In this document: piece by piece, positions 26,692 through 35,821 of the stretch
How positions within the stretch are numbered: position 1 is the stretch's first letter
Layout of the letters: each line of letters opens with the position of its first letter
Source: SB25 sp050180705
GTDB taxonomy: Bacteria > Bacteroidota > Bacteroidia > Bacteroidales > Tenuifilaceae
Assembly (NCBI GenBank): GCA_050180705.1
Contig: JBFXDX010000006.1
Coordinates: forward strand, 171,517 to 235,516
Direction of reading: 5' to 3'
Length of the DNA: 64,000 bases
Position numbers and translations under genes: made by a program
The notes under the pieces: generated by a model
What the model was told of the DNA's origin: nothing
Databases searched by the model: none
Seen by the model: only the letters and a program-made list of their open reading frames with translations

Positions 26692-27597
26692 TTAACTTTT
26701 TATTTTGAATTTATCGGTTTTAGCACTAACCAAGTAAACTCCACTAAATACAAGTAGTGCTGCAATTATCTTTTGTGCATCAAGTTTGTCTTGTCCTAGA
26801 ATGGCAGCAACAACTGTGGCAATAACAGGTTGTGAGTAGATGTAGATGCTTACAGTCGAAGTTTGTACATGCTTTAGTCCCCAGCTGTTTAGTAGATAGG
26901 CCAAGAATGTAGGCCCAAGCAGTACGAAAATAATGGCGCCATATATCGATATTGGAATGTTGCTCCAATCGGTGTTGGTAAGGTCGGTGAAACCGAATGG
27001 AAGAACCGCAAATAATCCAACGGTGAATACGCCGCGCATTACCGTTATCGGACTGTACTTGCTCATCAATGGTTTCACAACAACAAGGTATGCTGCATAA
27101 AATAGAGTGTTGAAGAATAGCATAATGTTTCCAAAGAAATGCTCAGATCCAAAGTTTGCTTCTCCTCGTCCAAAAATCAGCATTAATGCTCCCGAAGCTC
27201 CAATAATTAACCCAACTATCTTTTTTAGGTTTATTCTTTCGCCAATAGCAAGGAATGCGATGAGCATTACCATTGCTGGATTTAATGTTGATATTATTGA
27301 TGAATCGATAGGTGAACTAAAGTTTAACCCATGTAAGAATAGAAGTTGGTTGAATGCAACCCCCATTAATCCACCCAGTATGAATCGGACGTAATCTTTT
27401 CTGTCGATTTTCTCAAATTTCTGTCCTAGTTGCGAGATTGCATAAAACAAAGCAGAGGCAGCAATAACTCTCAATAATGTGAATCCTCCTGGTTTTAAAT
27501 GGTTGGGCATTACCCCTTTGGCGACGGCATAGTTAATTCCAAAGAGTATATTTGCTCCAATAATTGCTAAATGTGCCTTAATTCTATTGTTATCCAT
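26692..27597 (-). CDS. DMT-superfamily transporter (EamA family), second copy
   Basis: Ten-segment inner-membrane transporter of 301 residues with two EamA repeats (about 8-140 and 155-290). The first starts with LAIIGANILFGINYAVAKG, and the second ends with QPVIATVVAAILGQDKL, both common in drug/metabolite exporters. The stop codon lies 12 bp from the converging end of the M20 gene. The substrate is not predictable. A run of A/T-rich DNA of 158 bp separates it from the divergent flippase-like gene. Confidence 0.9.
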   Translation of the reverse strand: MDNNRIKAHLAIIGANILFGINYAVAKGVMPNHLKPGGFTLLRVIAASALFYAISQLGQKFEKIDRKDYVRFILGGLMGVAFNQLLFLHGLNFSSPIDSSIISTLNPAMVMLIAFLAIGERINLKKIVGLIIGASGALMLIFGRGEANFGSEHFFGNIMLFFNTLFYAAYLVVVKPLMSKYSPITVMRGVFTVGLFAVLPFGFTDLTNTDWSNIPISIYGAIIFVLLGPTFLAYLLNSWGLKHVQTSTVSIYIYSQPVIATVVAAILGQDKLDAQKIIAALLVFSGVYLVSAKTDKFKIKS

Positions 27598-27755
27598 TCT
27601 TTTCCAACTTCACTTAAATTATCTGCAACTAGTGCCAAACTAAGACAAATGCGTAGCCAAAAAGTTTAACTTTCGCATTACGAATTATTAACTTAACTTG
27701 AGCCTAAATTAGAACCAAATTAAACTAAATTTGTTGAATTGTATTAAAAATACCG

Positions 27756-28832
27756 ATGCATCAACTTAAAACAGCAATTCCAGAAAATCCAGCCCGACGA
27801 ATTAAGACGGGCACCGCATTTATACCTATTGCAATTGGTTTGGGGGTTGTTGCTTATCTTTTGTACACGGAGTTTAATCCCGATGCATTTAATTTGATTC
27901 ATTTTACTTGGCGATCGGCTTTTTGGATTTTGCTTGCTATTCTTTTTATGGTAGGGCGCGATATTGGTTATACATTTAGATTGATGACCTTGTCGGATGG
28001 AAAATTTCGATTCTGGAAAGCACTTAGAGTGATTATGCTGTGGGAGTTTACTTCGGCTATAACGCCATCGGCAGTGGGCGGAACAAGCGTTGCTATTGTG
28101 TATGTAAACAAGGAGGGATTGAATCTTGGCCATAGTTCGGCTGTGGTTATGATAACCTCATTTCTGGATGAACTTTACTTTGTGCTGATGTTCCCCATTC
28201 TTATTCTGATTGTTGGGGCAACCAATCTTTTTGGAATTGCGGCAGAAAATAGTTCTATAATTCGGGAGTTGATGATCTTTAGTGCAGTTGGATTTTCGAT
28301 TAAGTTGGTTTGGATTCTATTTCTCAGCTATGGGTTGTTCGTTAATCCTCGCGGATTAAAATGGTTGATCTTGATGATATTTAGGCTGCCGTTGCTCCGA
28401 CGTTGGAAGCATGGTGCCAATCGTGCCGGTAGCGATATTATTAGTAGTTCTGTTGAGTACCGTAAAAAACCATTCTCGTTCTGGCTAAAAGCATTTGGAA
28501 GCACATTTTTATCGTGGACTGCTCGATTTTGGGTGGTTAATGCATTGCTTATGGCTTTTTTTGCTATCGATAATCATTTATTGGTATTTGCTCGCCAACT
28601 GGTTATGTGGATTATGATGTTAGTGAGTCCAACCCCTGGTGGTAGCGGATTTGCTGAGTTTGTTTTTACTCGTTATCTTTCCGAGTTTATTCCTGTTGAT
28701 GCGGCATCGCTTGGTGCAATTGCAATTGCAATGGCATTGCTATGGCGATTAATCAGTTATTATCCTTATCTTTTCATTGGCGCAGTGCTATTCCCTCGTT
28801 GGGTTAAAAAGAAATTTCTGCATGGAAAGTAA
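27756..28832 (+). CDS. Flippase-like polytopic membrane protein (LPG_synthase_TM / UPF0104 type)
   Basis: Membrane protein of 358 residues with about eight hydrophobic helices. It has the family hallmarks: an early GRDIGYTFR segment, WEFTSAITPSAVGGTSVAI, and MMLVSPTPGGSGFAEF. This is the AglD/MprF-flippase-like domain alone; the C-terminal synthetase domain of MprF is missing, so lipid aminoacylation is not expected. Members are thought to move lipids or lipid-linked substrates across membranes. It appears to be a single gene, divergent from the EamA gene. Confidence 0.85.
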   Translation: MHQLKTAIPENPARRIKTGTAFIPIAIGLGVVAYLLYTEFNPDAFNLIHFTWRSAFWILLAILFMVGRDIGYTFRLMTLSDGKFRFWKALRVIMLWEFTSAITPSAVGGTSVAIVYVNKEGLNLGHSSAVVMITSFLDELYFVLMFPILILIVGATNLFGIAAENSSIIRELMIFSAVGFSIKLVWILFLSYGLFVNPRGLKWLILMIFRLPLLRRWKHGANRAGSDIISSSVEYRKKPFSFWLKAFGSTFLSWTARFWVVNALLMAFFAIDNHLLVFARQLVMWIMMLVSPTPGGSGFAEFVFTRYLSEFIPVDAASLGAIAIAMALLWRLISYYPYLFIGAVLFPRWVKKKFLHGK

Positions 28833-28893
28833 GGGTTGATAATTACTATCCGTTTGTGTAATCTTATCGAAAGTATAAAGGAAAATAATCATC

Positions 28894-28923
28894 ATAAAAA
28901 AATCTCTCACAACTGTGAGAGAT
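28894..28923 (-). terminator. Intrinsic terminator of purQ
   Basis: Perfect 9-bp stem (28902-28910 with 28915-28923) and 4-nt loop. On the minus strand it is followed by a run of seven T, and it lies 46 bp beyond the purQ stop. Confidence 0.85.
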
Positions 28924-28969
28924 GATATGAGAGTTTATTTAAGTTTTTAGAAGAAACAAGTACCAAATG

Positions 28970-29671
28970 CTATCCGTTTTCCTGAATATACTTAATGAGC
29001 GATTCAAATATTAATCGGCCATCGGTATTGCCAAGTTCATCGTCGGAAGCCCTCTCAGGGTGAGGCATCATACCAAAAACATTCTTGCGTTCGTTGCAAA
29101 TTCCTGCAATATTTTCAACTGCACCGTTTGGATTAACGGTTTCAGAAACAATACCATTGTCATCGCAGTAGCGGAAAAGAATTTGTCCGTTTATTCGCAT
29201 TTGCGCAAGGGTTTCTCTGTCGGCAAAGTAACGTCCTTCGCCATGTGCAATTGGAATTTTAAGGGCTTTATTCTTAGGTAGATACTTCGTTAGTGCAGCC
29301 GTTTTGCTATCAGGAGTCAAGAAAACATTCTTACAAACGAACTTTTGATTCATATTGTGCAGCAATGCTCCTGGCAACAAACCCGATTCGCAAAGAATCT
29401 GGAAGCCATTGCAAATACCGAATACATAGCCTCCATTGTTGGCGAACTCAATAACACGATTCATGATAGGCGAGAACTTTGCCAATGCACCAGATCGAAG
29501 ATAATCGCCATAGGAGAAACCTCCTGGCAGAACAATTACGTCGATGTTGGTGTCAAAATCAGTCTCTTTATGCCAAAGAGTTACCACTTCCTGCTCAAGG
29601 ATATCACGTAGCACATACACTGTATCCTGATCACAGTTAGACCCCGGAAATATTACTACTCCAAACTTCAT
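28970..29671 (-). CDS. purQ: Phosphoribosylformylglycinamidine synthase subunit PurQ (glutamine amidotransferase)
   Basis: Glutaminase subunit that feeds ammonia to PurL in step four of purine synthesis. Class I amidotransferase fold of 233 residues. Start KFGVVIFPGSNCDQD, nucleophile Cys87 in FGICNGFQ, and His204/Glu206 in MMPHPERAS. The ATG at 29671 is preferred because it gives the standard N-terminus; a GTG seven codons upstream is the alternative. No purL or purS is adjacent, so PurQ stands alone with its own promoter and terminator. A free PurQ implies a short-form PurL elsewhere. Confidence 0.95.
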   Translation of the reverse strand: MKFGVVIFPGSNCDQDTVYVLRDILEQEVVTLWHKETDFDTNIDVIVLPGGFSYGDYLRSGALAKFSPIMNRVIEFANNGGYVFGICNGFQILCESGLLPGALLHNMNQKFVCKNVFLTPDSKTAALTKYLPKNKALKIPIAHGEGRYFADRETLAQMRINGQILFRYCDDNGIVSETVNPNGAVENIAGICNERKNVFGMMPHPERASDDELGNTDGRLIFESLIKYIQENG

Positions 29672-29694
29672 AGGATTATTTTCTAATGACACTT

Positions 29695-29726
29695 CAAAGA
29701 TAGATATTTAAATGTTACTTGCCAAA
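29695..29726 (-). promoter_or_regulatory. Bacteroidota-type promoter for purQ
   Basis: Read on the minus strand: TTTG (29726-29723), 20 bp, then TATCTTTG (29702-29695), a full match to TTTG / TAnnTTTG. It ends 23 bp before the chosen purQ start. Confidence 0.7.
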
Positions 29727-29786
29727 CAAGCCTTTGTATTGTAATCAGAATATATTAAATTTACCTTACACTTAAAATCTGAAATA

Positions 29787-30842
29787 ATGCGACGAATTCT
29801 GCGATTTCTTGTTATTACTATATTATTTGCAGTTGTTCTGTTTGGCCTATTTTTGGCTTATTCCTCTTTAACATGCTTTAATCCTAAGCCAGAGGTGGTG
29901 GTTTGGGCGTCAGAAAAGCCCGATACAATTCCAACCGATTCAGTTTTTACGCTGCAAACATGGAATATCGGTTATGCTGGATTGGGTGATAATATGGACT
30001 TTTTTTATGATGAAGGAACAAAAGTGCGCGATACAAAAGAGCGAACCTTAGAGAATTTAGACTCAATTACTGCCTTTCTAGGAAGAAACAGCAATATGGA
30101 TTTTATTTTTCTTCAGGAAGTTGATTTCGACTCGCATAGAACATACGGTATTCATCAACCCGAGTATTTAGCAAAAGTGCTGAGTTGCCAAAGTTCTGTT
30201 GGCTTTAACTATGATGTGGCCTTTGTTCCCATTCCGGTAAGTAATCCCATGGGTGGAGTTCTTTCTGGAGTTGTTACATTTAGCCATGCTGTTCCGAAAA
30301 TCTCAACGCGTTATCAATATCCTGGCAAGTTTTCGTGGCCAAGTAGAGTGTTCAATCTTCGACGCTGTATGCTGGTAAACCGGTATCCAACAAGCAACGG
30401 AAAAGAGTTGATTCTTATAAATACACATAATTCTGCATTCGACGATGGCTCTATGAAGGCACAGGAGATGGGTTTTCTAAAGACATTTATTCTGAAAGAA
30501 TATCTTGAAGGTAACTATGTTGTTGTTGGAGGCGATTGGAACCAGTCCCCTCCGAGGTTTCCATTATCAACATTTAAGGATAATTATAAGGTGTGTTTTT
30601 TTAGGTTGACCAATATTGATACTAGTTTTATTGCTAAGCAGTGGACGTGGGCTTTTGATCCAACAGAACCTACGAATCGGTATTTAAATGAACCATATGT
30701 GCAAGGGAAAAATTATACTGGAATACTCGACTTTTTTCTTCTTTCGCCTAATGTAGCGATGGTCGAGTGCAAAACACGCAATCTGAAGTTTAGAAGTTCC
30801 GATCATAATCCAGTTCAACTGTCATTTAAGTTGATAAAGTAG
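29787..30842 (+). CDS. Membrane-anchored endonuclease/exonuclease/phosphatase-family hydrolase
   Basis: EEP-fold protein of 351 residues with an N-terminal transmembrane anchor (about 5-28). The catalytic domain carries LQTWNIGYAGLG, the metal-binding Glu in FIFLQEVDFDS, INTHNSAFDDG, VVGGDWNQSP and SSDHNPVQLSF, the classic EEP order. Such membrane-tethered enzymes act outside the cytoplasm on phosphodiesters (nucleic acid, phospholipid or sphingolipid headgroups); which one cannot be told. The gene is divergent from purQ with a 115-bp shared upstream region. Confidence 0.9.
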   Translation: MRRILRFLVITILFAVVLFGLFLAYSSLTCFNPKPEVVVWASEKPDTIPTDSVFTLQTWNIGYAGLGDNMDFFYDEGTKVRDTKERTLENLDSITAFLGRNSNMDFIFLQEVDFDSHRTYGIHQPEYLAKVLSCQSSVGFNYDVAFVPIPVSNPMGGVLSGVVTFSHAVPKISTRYQYPGKFSWPSRVFNLRRCMLVNRYPTSNGKELILINTHNSAFDDGSMKAQEMGFLKTFILKEYLEGNYVVVGGDWNQSPPRFPLSTFKDNYKVCFFRLTNIDTSFIAKQWTWAFDPTEPTNRYLNEPYVQGKNYTGILDFFLLSPNVAMVECKTRNLKFRSSDHNPVQLSFKLIK

Positions 30843-31165
30843 ATTGTTTGATGGTTTGGTTGACAAGTCTTTTGGATGCTTGCGATTTTAGGATTGAAGT
30901 GTTTTTTGTAAATGATTTCTATGTCACTGTTTATCTATATTTAGTCTGCATTTAATTCAAATTGGTAAATGCATTTTGTTGTTTCGTCAAAGTTTATTTT
31001 AAGTTTATTTGTAACGTTTGGCGGGGTGTTCAAAACTGAATATATTTCAGCATTGCTTTTGTTCGTAAGCAAACTATTTTTACCTTTAACAATTCAAAAG
31101 TGCCATTAGTTTTGGTATATTGCATCTTGTTACTGGTTGTTTTGGCTAGTTTAAGTTGATTGTAT
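30843..31165. other. 323-bp intergenic region ahead of the signalling operon
   Basis: No gene found. It must carry the promoter of the eleven-gene operon starting at 31166. A small dyad ctgaa-tatat-ttcag lies at 31036-31050. No full TTTG / TAnnTTTG pair was identified. Confidence 0.5.
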
Positions 31166-32005
31166 ATGCAGGTAACCGATCAGGATTTACAGTATTTTGT
31201 TACAACATTGAAGAATGTTTCTAAGTACGATTTTTCTGAGTATTCAGATAAATCACTTAAACGTCGCTTACAGAAGATCCAAGAAGATTACAATTTTGAC
31301 TTAACCACCCTAATAACCAATCTTCGAATTGATAAAAACTTTGTGGAGAAAATAGTTAAGGAGATAACCGTAAATACCACAGAGTTATTTCGCGATCCAC
31401 CGGTTTGGCATTTGCTGCGATCTAGAATCCTTCCTCGTTTTAAGAATAATAAGACAATTAATATTTGGCATGCGGGTTGTTCCACTGGGCAGGAAGTTTA
31501 CTCCATGATGATTTTGCTCAATGAAATGGGAATGCTCGATAAAGCGAAGATCTTTGCGACCGATCTTAATGTTGACGTTTTGGATGCTGCAAAGCAGGGA
31601 ATTTACAAGTATCGATTTAACCTAGGATATCTAGATAACTTTGATAAGGTTATAAAGCAGAACCCTTTGAATTTTGATGAGTACAACGAGGTTCCCTATG
31701 AAAAGTATTTCGATATTGATAAGGTTAAGGATACCATTACCATGAAAAAGTTTCTCACAGAGAAACCAATATTCAGAAAGCATGACTTGGTCGTGGATGG
31801 CAATATTTTCTTTGCTAAGTTTGACTTAATTCTTTGCCGGAATGTAATTATTTATTTCAATTATTCGTTACAGAATAAGGTTTTTGAACTATACCATAAC
31901 AACTTATACCCAAAAGGAATTCTGTTGCTTGGTATGCACGAAACCATACTTGGTCCTTGGGCCAATAAGTTTGAACGTCTTGGTCAGGCCTATGTGAAAA
32001 AATAA
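31166..32005 (+). CDS. cheR: CheR-family protein-glutamate O-methyltransferase
   Basis: SAM-dependent methyltransferase of 279 residues. The CheR N-terminal helical domain (about 1-75) has LKRRLQKIQ and the catalytic-region TTELFRDP with Arg76. The Rossmann domain has the SAM loop HAGCSTGQEVYS (about 103-113), IFATDLNVDVLDAAKQGIY, and FDLILCRNVIIYFN. All expected residues are intact, so it should be active. The pentapeptide-binding beta-subdomain is present. It is the first gene of the operon, with no receptor of the MCP type nearby. An upstream in-frame TTG at 31160 is possible; the ATG at 31166 is preferred. Confidence 0.95.
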   Translation: MQVTDQDLQYFVTTLKNVSKYDFSEYSDKSLKRRLQKIQEDYNFDLTTLITNLRIDKNFVEKIVKEITVNTTELFRDPPVWHLLRSRILPRFKNNKTINIWHAGCSTGQEVYSMMILLNEMGMLDKAKIFATDLNVDVLDAAKQGIYKYRFNLGYLDNFDKVIKQNPLNFDEYNEVPYEKYFDIDKVKDTITMKKFLTEKPIFRKHDLVVDGNIFFAKFDLILCRNVIIYFNYSLQNKVFELYHNNLYPKGILLLGMHETILGPWANKFERLGQAYVKK

Positions 32006-32032
32006 CATAAAAACGAATTTATCGATTAGAAA

Positions 32033-34408
32033 ATGAAATTCTTTAAAAATATAAAACTTGGTCAGCGGATACAGTTATATGTAATTCCATTGCTTGTTAT
32101 ACTTTTTGTGTTTGCAGGATTGATGCTGAATTATATGTCGAGAAAGCGGGTTTTTGATACAGCCCGATTACAGGCTAATGTTTATATAGATAAAACCATT
32201 CAAATTATTGATGCTATTGAGAAGAAAACTGGCAAAGGATTTACCGCCGATGATAAATTTGAACTTAAACCGTATTTCCAAAATCCAGCATATAACACAA
32301 CCGATTTTCCGTGTATTATATCTCGAAATGGTGAGTATTTAATACATACATTCCGAGAAGGGCAACGAATTCCGATGTCGGCATTAACCCAACTCAAGGC
32401 AAAAACGGAAAATCAAGGTTGCATATACTATCGCGATTTTGTAGATAACTCGGAAGAGGAACGAATGCTCTGTTTCAAATATTATCAACCATACAATGCG
32501 TATGTCGCAATATCTGTAAGTTCCACTGAAATTTTGGCATCGCTAAATAATTATCGTCGAGTTTTAAATCTAATTATAGTTCTGAGTTCACTTATTATTG
32601 CGATTGTAATTCATTACATGGTGAAACCCATTGTTCGGAATATAAACCTTGTAAATATTAAATTACGTCAATTGTCCAATGGCGATATTCCTAATCATTT
32701 AAAGATAGAATCGAACGATGAGATTGGCGTTATGGTGGGCTCGTTGAATAAGTTGATTGATGGTTTAAAGCATACAACCGAGTTTGCACATGAAATTGGT
32801 CAGAATAAACTTGATTTTAAGTTCAATCCGTTGAGCAATAAAGATGAGCTTGGAAATGCTTTACTTGAAATGCAAAGCAACTTGAAGCGAGCCAACGATG
32901 AGGAACTTAGACGTAAAGAGGAGGACAATATTCGGAGTTGGACCAATATTGGGCTGGCAAAATTTGGGGATATTCTGCGTCAGAATAATAATAACCTGAA
33001 CATTCTTGCCGATAGTATTATTCAAAACCTGGTGAATTATCTTGAGGCCAATCAGGGTGGAATTTTTGTTTATACAGAGGCAGAATCTGATCGGTACTTA
33101 GAGTTGCTTTCGGCTTTTGCATATAATCGCAAAAAGTATTTCGATAAGGTAATTCAGTTGGGCGAAGGATTGGTGGGAACCTGTGCTCAAGAAAAGCATA
33201 CAATATATTTAAAGGAGATTCCTGAAAATTATATCGCCATAACATCGGGGTTAGGTGAGGCTACACCGTCATCCCTTTTGATTGTTCCGTTGAAGTTAGA
33301 GGAGGATATATTTGGTGTTATAGAAATAGCTTCGTTCCGGGAATTTAATCCTTTCGAAGTTGAGTTTGTTGAAAAAATTGGAGAGAGCATTGCTTCTACT
33401 CTTTATTCTGTTAAAAACAATATTAGAACCACAATTTTGCTTGAGCAATCGCAGCAACAGCGTGAGGAAATGGCCGCACAGGAAGAAGAAATGCGACAAA
33501 ATATGGAGGAGATGCAAGCTACTCAGGAGGAAATGTCGCGTAAAAATATCGAACTAGAAGTTGTTACCGCTGCAATTAATCAGGCCTTATTATCGATGAC
33601 TCTTAGTGAGGATGGCTATATTGTTGATTCAAATACAAACTTCCAATCCTTGGTCGGATTCTCAAAGTTGGAACTTGATGGCAAGCCTTTCCTTGAATTA
33701 GTGCATTCCGGTCAGCGTGATGATTTTAGCACTCTTTGGGAACAGGTTTTGGCAGGACAGGCTGTGAATGAGACTTTACACTTGGTTGGAAATAATGGTG
33801 TGGAATTTTACATTATGACATCAATTTCTCCTGGAATGGACGATATGGGAATGATTATAAAAATCTTCTTAGTTGGTCAGGATATCACAGAAGCGAAGAA
33901 GTTGGATCTTAAAGCGCAAAGACAGGCAGTGGAAATTGAACAGGCAATAATTGAACTAAAGAAGGAACAGGATTTGTCGGCTCAGCGCGAAAAGGATATG
34001 GAGACTTTGCTAAAAGCATTGGATAGGAATTGTTTGGTTACTGTACTTGAACCCGAAGGTTTAATTACATATATTAATAATAAAAATGTAGAAACTTTGG
34101 GTGATGCAAAAGAGGATATTGAGGGTAAGTTCTTGCAGGATATTGACTATAGCGCAAAAAATAAGCCTAAGGAGTTTAGAGTGTTCTGGGATAATTTGCA
34201 TAATGGACTAAAGCAAACAAGGGTATTCTCGCTGAATGTTAATAACAAAGAGGTTTGGATTCAGGAGAATTATACTCCGGTTATGGACGAAAATGGAAGT
34301 TTATATAGAATAATAAATATTGGTTTCGATATCACCGAAAATAAAAATAAGGAGATAGAAATGACGAACCTTATTAATCAACTTAAAGATTTAAAGGATA
34401 AGAAATAG
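32033..34408 (+). CDS. Membrane sensor with extracytoplasmic domain, HAMP, GAF, coiled coil and two PAS domains
   Basis: Receptor-like protein of 791 residues without a kinase, cyclase or MCP signalling domain. Order: TM1 (about 16-33), Cache-like periplasmic domain (about 40-178), TM2 (about 180-200), HAMP (about 200-252), GAF (about 310-460, with GEGLVGTCAQ and SSLLIVPL), Glu/Gln-rich coiled coil (about 470-508, EEMRQNMEEMQATQEEM), and PAS domains at about 512-620 and 660-785. The stretch of Glu pairs in the coiled coil recalls the methylation helices of MCPs and is a candidate CheR target. It lies 27 bp after cheR and 9 bp before the second cheR-like gene. Confidence 0.9.
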   Translation: MKFFKNIKLGQRIQLYVIPLLVILFVFAGLMLNYMSRKRVFDTARLQANVYIDKTIQIIDAIEKKTGKGFTADDKFELKPYFQNPAYNTTDFPCIISRNGEYLIHTFREGQRIPMSALTQLKAKTENQGCIYYRDFVDNSEEERMLCFKYYQPYNAYVAISVSSTEILASLNNYRRVLNLIIVLSSLIIAIVIHYMVKPIVRNINLVNIKLRQLSNGDIPNHLKIESNDEIGVMVGSLNKLIDGLKHTTEFAHEIGQNKLDFKFNPLSNKDELGNALLEMQSNLKRANDEELRRKEEDNIRSWTNIGLAKFGDILRQNNNNLNILADSIIQNLVNYLEANQGGIFVYTEAESDRYLELLSAFAYNRKKYFDKVIQLGEGLVGTCAQEKHTIYLKEIPENYIAITSGLGEATPSSLLIVPLKLEEDIFGVIEIASFREFNPFEVEFVEKIGESIASTLYSVKNNIRTTILLEQSQQQREEMAAQEEEMRQNMEEMQATQEEMSRKNIELEVVTAAINQALLSMTLSEDGYIVDSNTNFQSLVGFSKLELDGKPFLELVHSGQRDDFSTLWEQVLAGQAVNETLHLVGNNGVEFYIMTSISPGMDDMGMIIKIFLVGQDITEAKKLDLKAQRQAVEIEQAIIELKKEQDLSAQREKDMETLLKALDRNCLVTVLEPEGLITYINNKNVETLGDAKEDIEGKFLQDIDYSAKNKPKEFRVFWDNLHNGLKQTRVFSLNVNNKEVWIQENYTPVMDENGSLYRIINIGFDITENKNKEIEMTNLINQLKDLKDKK

Positions 34409-34417
34409 ATTTATACA

Positions 34418-35251
34418 ATGATAAGATACGAAATAGGCATAGTAGATACTAGGAATGTGATCAAAACACTTTTTGATGATTTTGGTTATGATTTTAGAGA
34501 TTATGCCCTTACCTCTTTCAAGCGACGCTTAGAGCATGTCATTAATAATAATGGCCTGCGCGATGCCGATGGATTAGTTAACCGTTTGCAAAACAATAAA
34601 GATTTCATTGAACAATTCCTTTTTGAGATAACGCCTGAAACAACCGAAATGTTTCGTGATCCTTCGTTCTGGAGAGTTCTTCGCGATGATATTCTTCCGG
34701 ATCTTGTTCGGGGATCGGCCAATAAACCTAGAATTTGGGTGGCTTCATTTGATTCAGGTGAGGAGTTATATTCGCTTGCAATTATCCTCAAGGAGATGAA
34801 TTTGCTTGATAAGGTTCAACTTTATGCCAATGTGTTTACCGATAAGTGTATAAGTCGAATTAAGAGTGGTCGGCTTGATCCAAAAGATTTGGAAACCAAT
34901 GAGGCCAACTATCAGCGGTTAAATGGAAAGGATCAGTATTCTTCGTATTACACTATGGATGGGAATTCTATTGTTTTCGATACTGCACTTGTGAAGGATG
35001 TTATTTTTACCAAACAAAAAACAACATTCGAGGACGATCCTGGAGCTGTAAAGTTGGCTCTATTTCGAAATCAAACTATATATTTTAATCAACTTTTGCA
35101 GGAAAAAGTGTTACAGAAGATTTCGAGCAGTCTTGTTGCTGGTGGATTTTTAGCACTTGGAGTTAAAGAAACTTTGGAAAATACAAATGCAAACAATAAA
35201 TTTACCGTATTTAACGATAACGAAAAGATTTACAAGCGTAAAACCACTTAG
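34418..35251 (+). CDS. Degenerate CheR-like protein, probable non-catalytic paralogue
   Basis: Protein of 277 residues that aligns along its full length to the CheR at 31166. The N-terminal domain keeps FKRRLEHV and TPETTEMFRDP. The SAM loop GCSTGQEVYS of the first copy reads ASFDSGEELYS here, and DLILCRNVIIYFN reads LALFRNQTIYFN. Loss of the glycine-rich loop argues against SAM binding, so I infer a scaffold or regulatory pseudoenzyme; a shifted specificity cannot be excluded. The frame is intact and codon use normal, so it is not a decaying pseudogene. Gaps are 9 bp upstream and 5 bp downstream. Confidence 0.85.
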   Translation: MIRYEIGIVDTRNVIKTLFDDFGYDFRDYALTSFKRRLEHVINNNGLRDADGLVNRLQNNKDFIEQFLFEITPETTEMFRDPSFWRVLRDDILPDLVRGSANKPRIWVASFDSGEELYSLAIILKEMNLLDKVQLYANVFTDKCISRIKSGRLDPKDLETNEANYQRLNGKDQYSSYYTMDGNSIVFDTALVKDVIFTKQKTTFEDDPGAVKLALFRNQTIYFNQLLQEKVLQKISSSLVAGGFLALGVKETLENTNANNKFTVFNDNEKIYKRKTT

Positions 35252-35256
35252 CATTT

Positions 35257-35817
35257 ATGTATAAAGCAGTAATTATAGGCGGATCGGCAGGTAGTTTTCA
35301 GGTAATAACCCGAATACTTCATTCGTTATCGCCAAATTTTCCCCTTCCAGTGCTTCTTTGTTTACATCGATTAAAGCATGTGCGTAGTGGTTTTGTTGAG
35401 GCTCTTTCTATTAAGTCGGGAATCCCCATTATAGAGCCATTCGATAAGGAGCAGATAAAACCAGGGAAAGCATACTTGGCTCCGGCTAACTATCATATGT
35501 ATATTGAGCTTGGAAATAAAATAGCTCTTTCTACAGAAGAGCCCGTAAATCACTCTCGGCCAAGTATCGATTTATCTTTTGTAACTGCTGCTCAGGTTTA
35601 TCGCGAAAAGTTGATTGGAATAATCCTTTCTGGAGCCAATCGCGATGGAGCATATGGTTTGAAGAAGATTAAGGATTTAGGTGGTTTGGCTATTGTTCAG
35701 GATCCAGAAGAGTGCCAAGTTAAAACTATGACCGAGGCATCGTTAAAAATGACTAAAGTCGATTTTGTGTACAATACAAACGATATTATTAAGTTTTTAC
35801 AAAATATTAAAAGTTAG
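35257..35817 (+). CDS. CheB-type methylesterase, catalytic domain only
   Basis: A single CheB_methylest domain of 186 residues, the length of that domain alone. The catalytic triad is visible: Ser10 in IGGSAGS, His37 in LCLHRLK, and Asp130 in LSGANRDGA. The receiver domain that regulates chemotaxis CheB is missing, so activity must be set in another way, perhaps by its partners in the operon. It would reverse the methylation made by CheR on glutamates. It follows the degenerate CheR by 5 bp and is separated from the next gene by 4 bp. Confidence 0.93.
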   Translation: MYKAVIIGGSAGSFQVITRILHSLSPNFPLPVLLCLHRLKHVRSGFVEALSIKSGIPIIEPFDKEQIKPGKAYLAPANYHMYIELGNKIALSTEEPVNHSRPSIDLSFVTAAQVYREKLIGIILSGANRDGAYGLKKIKDLGGLAIVQDPEECQVKTMTEASLKMTKVDFVYNTNDIIKFLQNIKS

Positions 35818-35821
35818 CATT

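Noticed and set aside
27744..28133. 129-codon open frame on the minus strand within the flippase-like gene
   Set aside because: Antisense shadow of a clear membrane protein; His/Lys/Asn-rich with no domain.
31166..35817. A chemotaxis operon
   Set aside because: Only CheR and CheB types are present; CheA, CheW, CheY, CheD and MCPs are missing and the rest of the operon is a phosphatase/kinase switch with a transporter.
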